In this document: positions 62,697 through 64,000 of the stretch, one piece after another
Layout of the letters: every line of letters begins with the position of its first letter
Position numbering within the stretch: the stretch's first letter is position 1
DNA from: UBA7867 sp964579205
GTDB lineage: Bacteria > Bacillota > Clostridia > Christensenellales > UBA1242
DNA: 64,000 bases
Assembly (NCBI GenBank): GCA_964579205.1
Contig: CAZOFH010000003.1
Coordinates: 58,221-122,220, forward strand
Reading direction: 5' to 3'
Notes under the pieces: generated by a model
What the model was told of the DNA's origin: nothing
The model's input: only the letters and a program-made list of their open reading frames with translations
Databases searched by the model: none
Translations under genes and position numbers: made by a program

Positions 62697-62726
62697 AGTA
62701 TAACATAAAGAGTTTTTTTATGTCAA
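62697..62726 (-). promoter_or_regulatory. promoter of the 62580-62690 small RNA
   Basis: TTGACA, 18 bases, TATACT on the minus strand. Confidence 0.75.
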
Positions 62727-63107
62727 GAAATTTTCAAAAATAAAGGCTTAATTAATTTATCCTGTATCGAAATTGCTTGATACCAAAACAAGCCGCAGAT
62801 GTGTGAGCCTGCGCCAAATAATTTACGCATAATTAGAATTGCCGATGTAAAAACTGCGATAGCAATCAAAAGCGCCTTTTCATAAGATGCTTTTTTACTA
62901 GCAGCAGTGAGAGTTTTTTGTGTACTCCCGCAAACTTTTAATCGAAAATATTGATGCAATCGCCGTCATGAATTTAATAACAGCGAGAGTTCTAGAAGAA
63001 ATTTTTGGCAATATATTACCAGCCGCGTAACAAAACGCTAGCGTATATCCAAAACTTGCGCAAGGTGTATAATTATAAAAATTCTTGTATAAAAAAATAA
63101 AAAACAA
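62723..63107 (-). pseudogene. possible frameshifted small membrane-protein gene
   Basis: Two overlapping minus-strand frames (63107-62898 and 62959-62723) each encode hydrophobic helices (TLAFCYAAGNILP and FMTAIASIFSI; then KALLIAIAVFTSAILIM). Joined by a frameshift near 62900-62920 they would make one membrane protein of about 125 residues. No ribosome site is convincing, and no family is recognised. It could also be non-coding DNA. Confidence 0.35.
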
Positions 63108-63167
63108 GTTCTTGTCTAATGGGTATAATTCCCTAAAACACAGTCAATGTGTCAATGAAGAACTTGT
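63104..63167. repeat. inverted repeat with two inner hairpins
   Basis: ACAAGTTCTT (63104-63113) pairs with AAGAACTTGT (63158-63167). Inside are GGG/CCC around TATAATT and ACAC/GTGT around AGTCAAT. No coding role; it could be a small mobile-element remnant or an RNA structure. Confidence 0.5.
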
Positions 63168-63456
63168 CGCTATTATTATACACAAAAAAAATCCCAAAAT
63201 CAACTATAATTATAATGAAAAAATATGCGTGAGTGTCAGTGTTTTGCGGAAATAAGCGGTTGTTTTTATGATTTAATAATATAAAAGTATCAAGCAGCTT
63301 GTTCTATATAATAAAAAATTATTTAATTTTTTGTTTTGTCTGAGTAAAAGTTGCAAAAAATTTACCTAATTGGTTTAAAAATGGTTGAAAAAGGCTCAAA
63401 TTATTAAAAATTTATCAAAAAAGTTACAAAAATGCAAAAATTTTTTGATTTTGCTA

Positions 63457-63485
63457 TTGAAATCTATAAAACTATATGCTATAAT
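63457..63485 (+). promoter_or_regulatory. promoter of a very short transcription unit
   Basis: TTGAAA, 17 bases, perfect TATAAT, only about 20 bases before a strong terminator. Confidence 0.75.
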
Positions 63486-63491
63486 GAGAAT

Positions 63492-63535
63492 ACAAAAGAG
63501 GGGGAAGAAGCGTGCGCAAGCACGCTTTTTCTCTT
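63492..63535 (+). ncRNA. putative short RNA or attenuator made of one terminator hairpin
   Basis: Transcription from the promoter at 63457 would make about 45 nt: a purine-rich AGAGGGGGAAG, then AAGCGTGC/GCACGCTT with a GCAA tetraloop (63508-63527) and a T-rich tail. Downstream 63541-64000 holds no convincing gene. Two copies of GTCTACCCCA occur at about 63553 and 63622. Confidence 0.55.
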
Positions 63536-63540
63536 TTTCT

Positions 63541-64000
63541 TAGCAAAAAACACTGGTCTACCCCAGCAATTTGTTGATTGTTAATTTCTATTTTCTGCGA
63601 TTATTATGGTAATTGTCGTCTACCCCAATTTTATAATAATATAAATTGTTCAAAAAGAAAGAAATTAATAATAGTTTGGCACACTTTAGGGTAGTGCAAA
63701 TCAATTAAAATCGTACAAGTAAATAAAGCATAATGACAATGCAATAAATATTGGTTTCATTTAAGAGTGGAAAGCGTTTTGCAAATAACAGACTGAAGAA
63801 GTGCGTTTGTGTGCTACAGGAGCAAGGAATTTTACTATCAAGAAAAAACAACAAAAAAACAAAGGGAATTCAGTGGGGATTACTTTACAGTGCTGAAGTT
63901 TTTTTATTTTATGAATTAGGGACTGGTTGGTCGGGATAAAGGCCGTTTTTATATTACCACAAAGCGGGTGGGTTAGTAAAATAAAATGTGCAAATTTGTA
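63541..64000. other. right-edge stretch without a supported gene
   Basis: About 460 AT-rich bases. A 62-codon frame at 63751-63939 starts at TTG with no ribosome site and shows no family pattern, so it is not accepted. Confidence 0.45.

Noticed and set aside
63751..63939. 62-codon frame at the right edge
   Set aside because: TTG start without a ribosome site, no family pattern, and AT-rich surroundings where such frames occur by chance.

Overview
The window looks like a chromosomal segment of a low-GC Gram-positive bacterium (Bacillota), probably an anaerobic, uncultured clostridium-like lineage. The support is: strong AGGAGG ribosome sites; many sigma-70 promoters of the TTGACA-N17-TATAAT type; SdpI, RsgI-like, YdjG/YdjI-like and DUF378 proteins; an anaerobic-type GlpA/GlpB/DUF1667 glycerol-3-phosphate operon; phosphoketolase plus phosphate acetyltransferase; an archaeal-type ProRS; and a type II-A (Cas9, Cas1, Cas2, Csn2) CRISPR locus. 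I cannot place it more finely. I saw no rRNA or tRNA gene.

Layout. 1-400: 5' part of dnaN (minus strand), running off the left edge. 643-2142: membrane PH-domain protein with a long charged tail. 2428-4550: a diversity-generating retroelement (DGR), made of a reverse transcriptase, an Avd four-helix protein and an A-rich non-coding template repeat on the opposite strand; its target gene is not in the window. 4837-6522: glnS. 7109-10634: SdpI-family protein, then a secreted HNH-like toxin gene flanked by two related genes (probable immunity proteins) that share a 139-bp identical 3' segment. 10876-16483: trypsin-like lipoprotein, glpK, and a divergent glpA-glpB-DUF1667 operon. 16696-25619: small membrane and zinc-ribbon proteins (including a YdjI/YdjG-like pair), a TraX-family protein, argS and a Sel1-repeat protein. 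26076-28887: pta and a PEP-synthase-like protein. 29067-29181: a cluster of DnaA boxes beside very AT-rich DNA, a candidate replication origin. 29204-40116: ychF, two uncharacterised small proteins (one with a 60-residue duplicated unit), an LRR/transglutaminase-like protein, a calcium-type P-ATPase, an unknown gene, a perfect four-way-junction palindrome (37569-37657), MTA/SAH nucleosidase and proS. 40445-54576: phosphoketolase, two pairs of adjacent uncharacterised genes, an oxidoreductase, Cu/Zn SOD, a DUF11 protein, an RsgI-like anchored coiled coil, and a Clp-like AAA+ protein. 54881-62143: tracrRNA, cas9 (1568 aa), cas1, cas2, csn2 and an array of 8 repeats and 7 spacers. 62144-64000: no convincing intact gene, but a degenerate CRISPR repeat, two promoter-plus-terminator units that look like small RNAs, and remnants of a membrane-protein gene.

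How parts work together. Phosphoketolase makes acetyl phosphate, which Pta can convert to acetyl-CoA. GlpK feeds glycerol-3-phosphate to GlpA/GlpB. The DGR would diversify a C-type-lectin-fold receptor encoded elsewhere. The CRISPR locus looks complete: its tracrRNA anti-repeat pairs with the array repeat, its leader ends in the ATTTGAG anchor known from type II-A systems, all nuclease residues are present, and the tracrRNA promoter lies across the cas9 ribosome site. All names are from reading motifs by eye; no database search was run.
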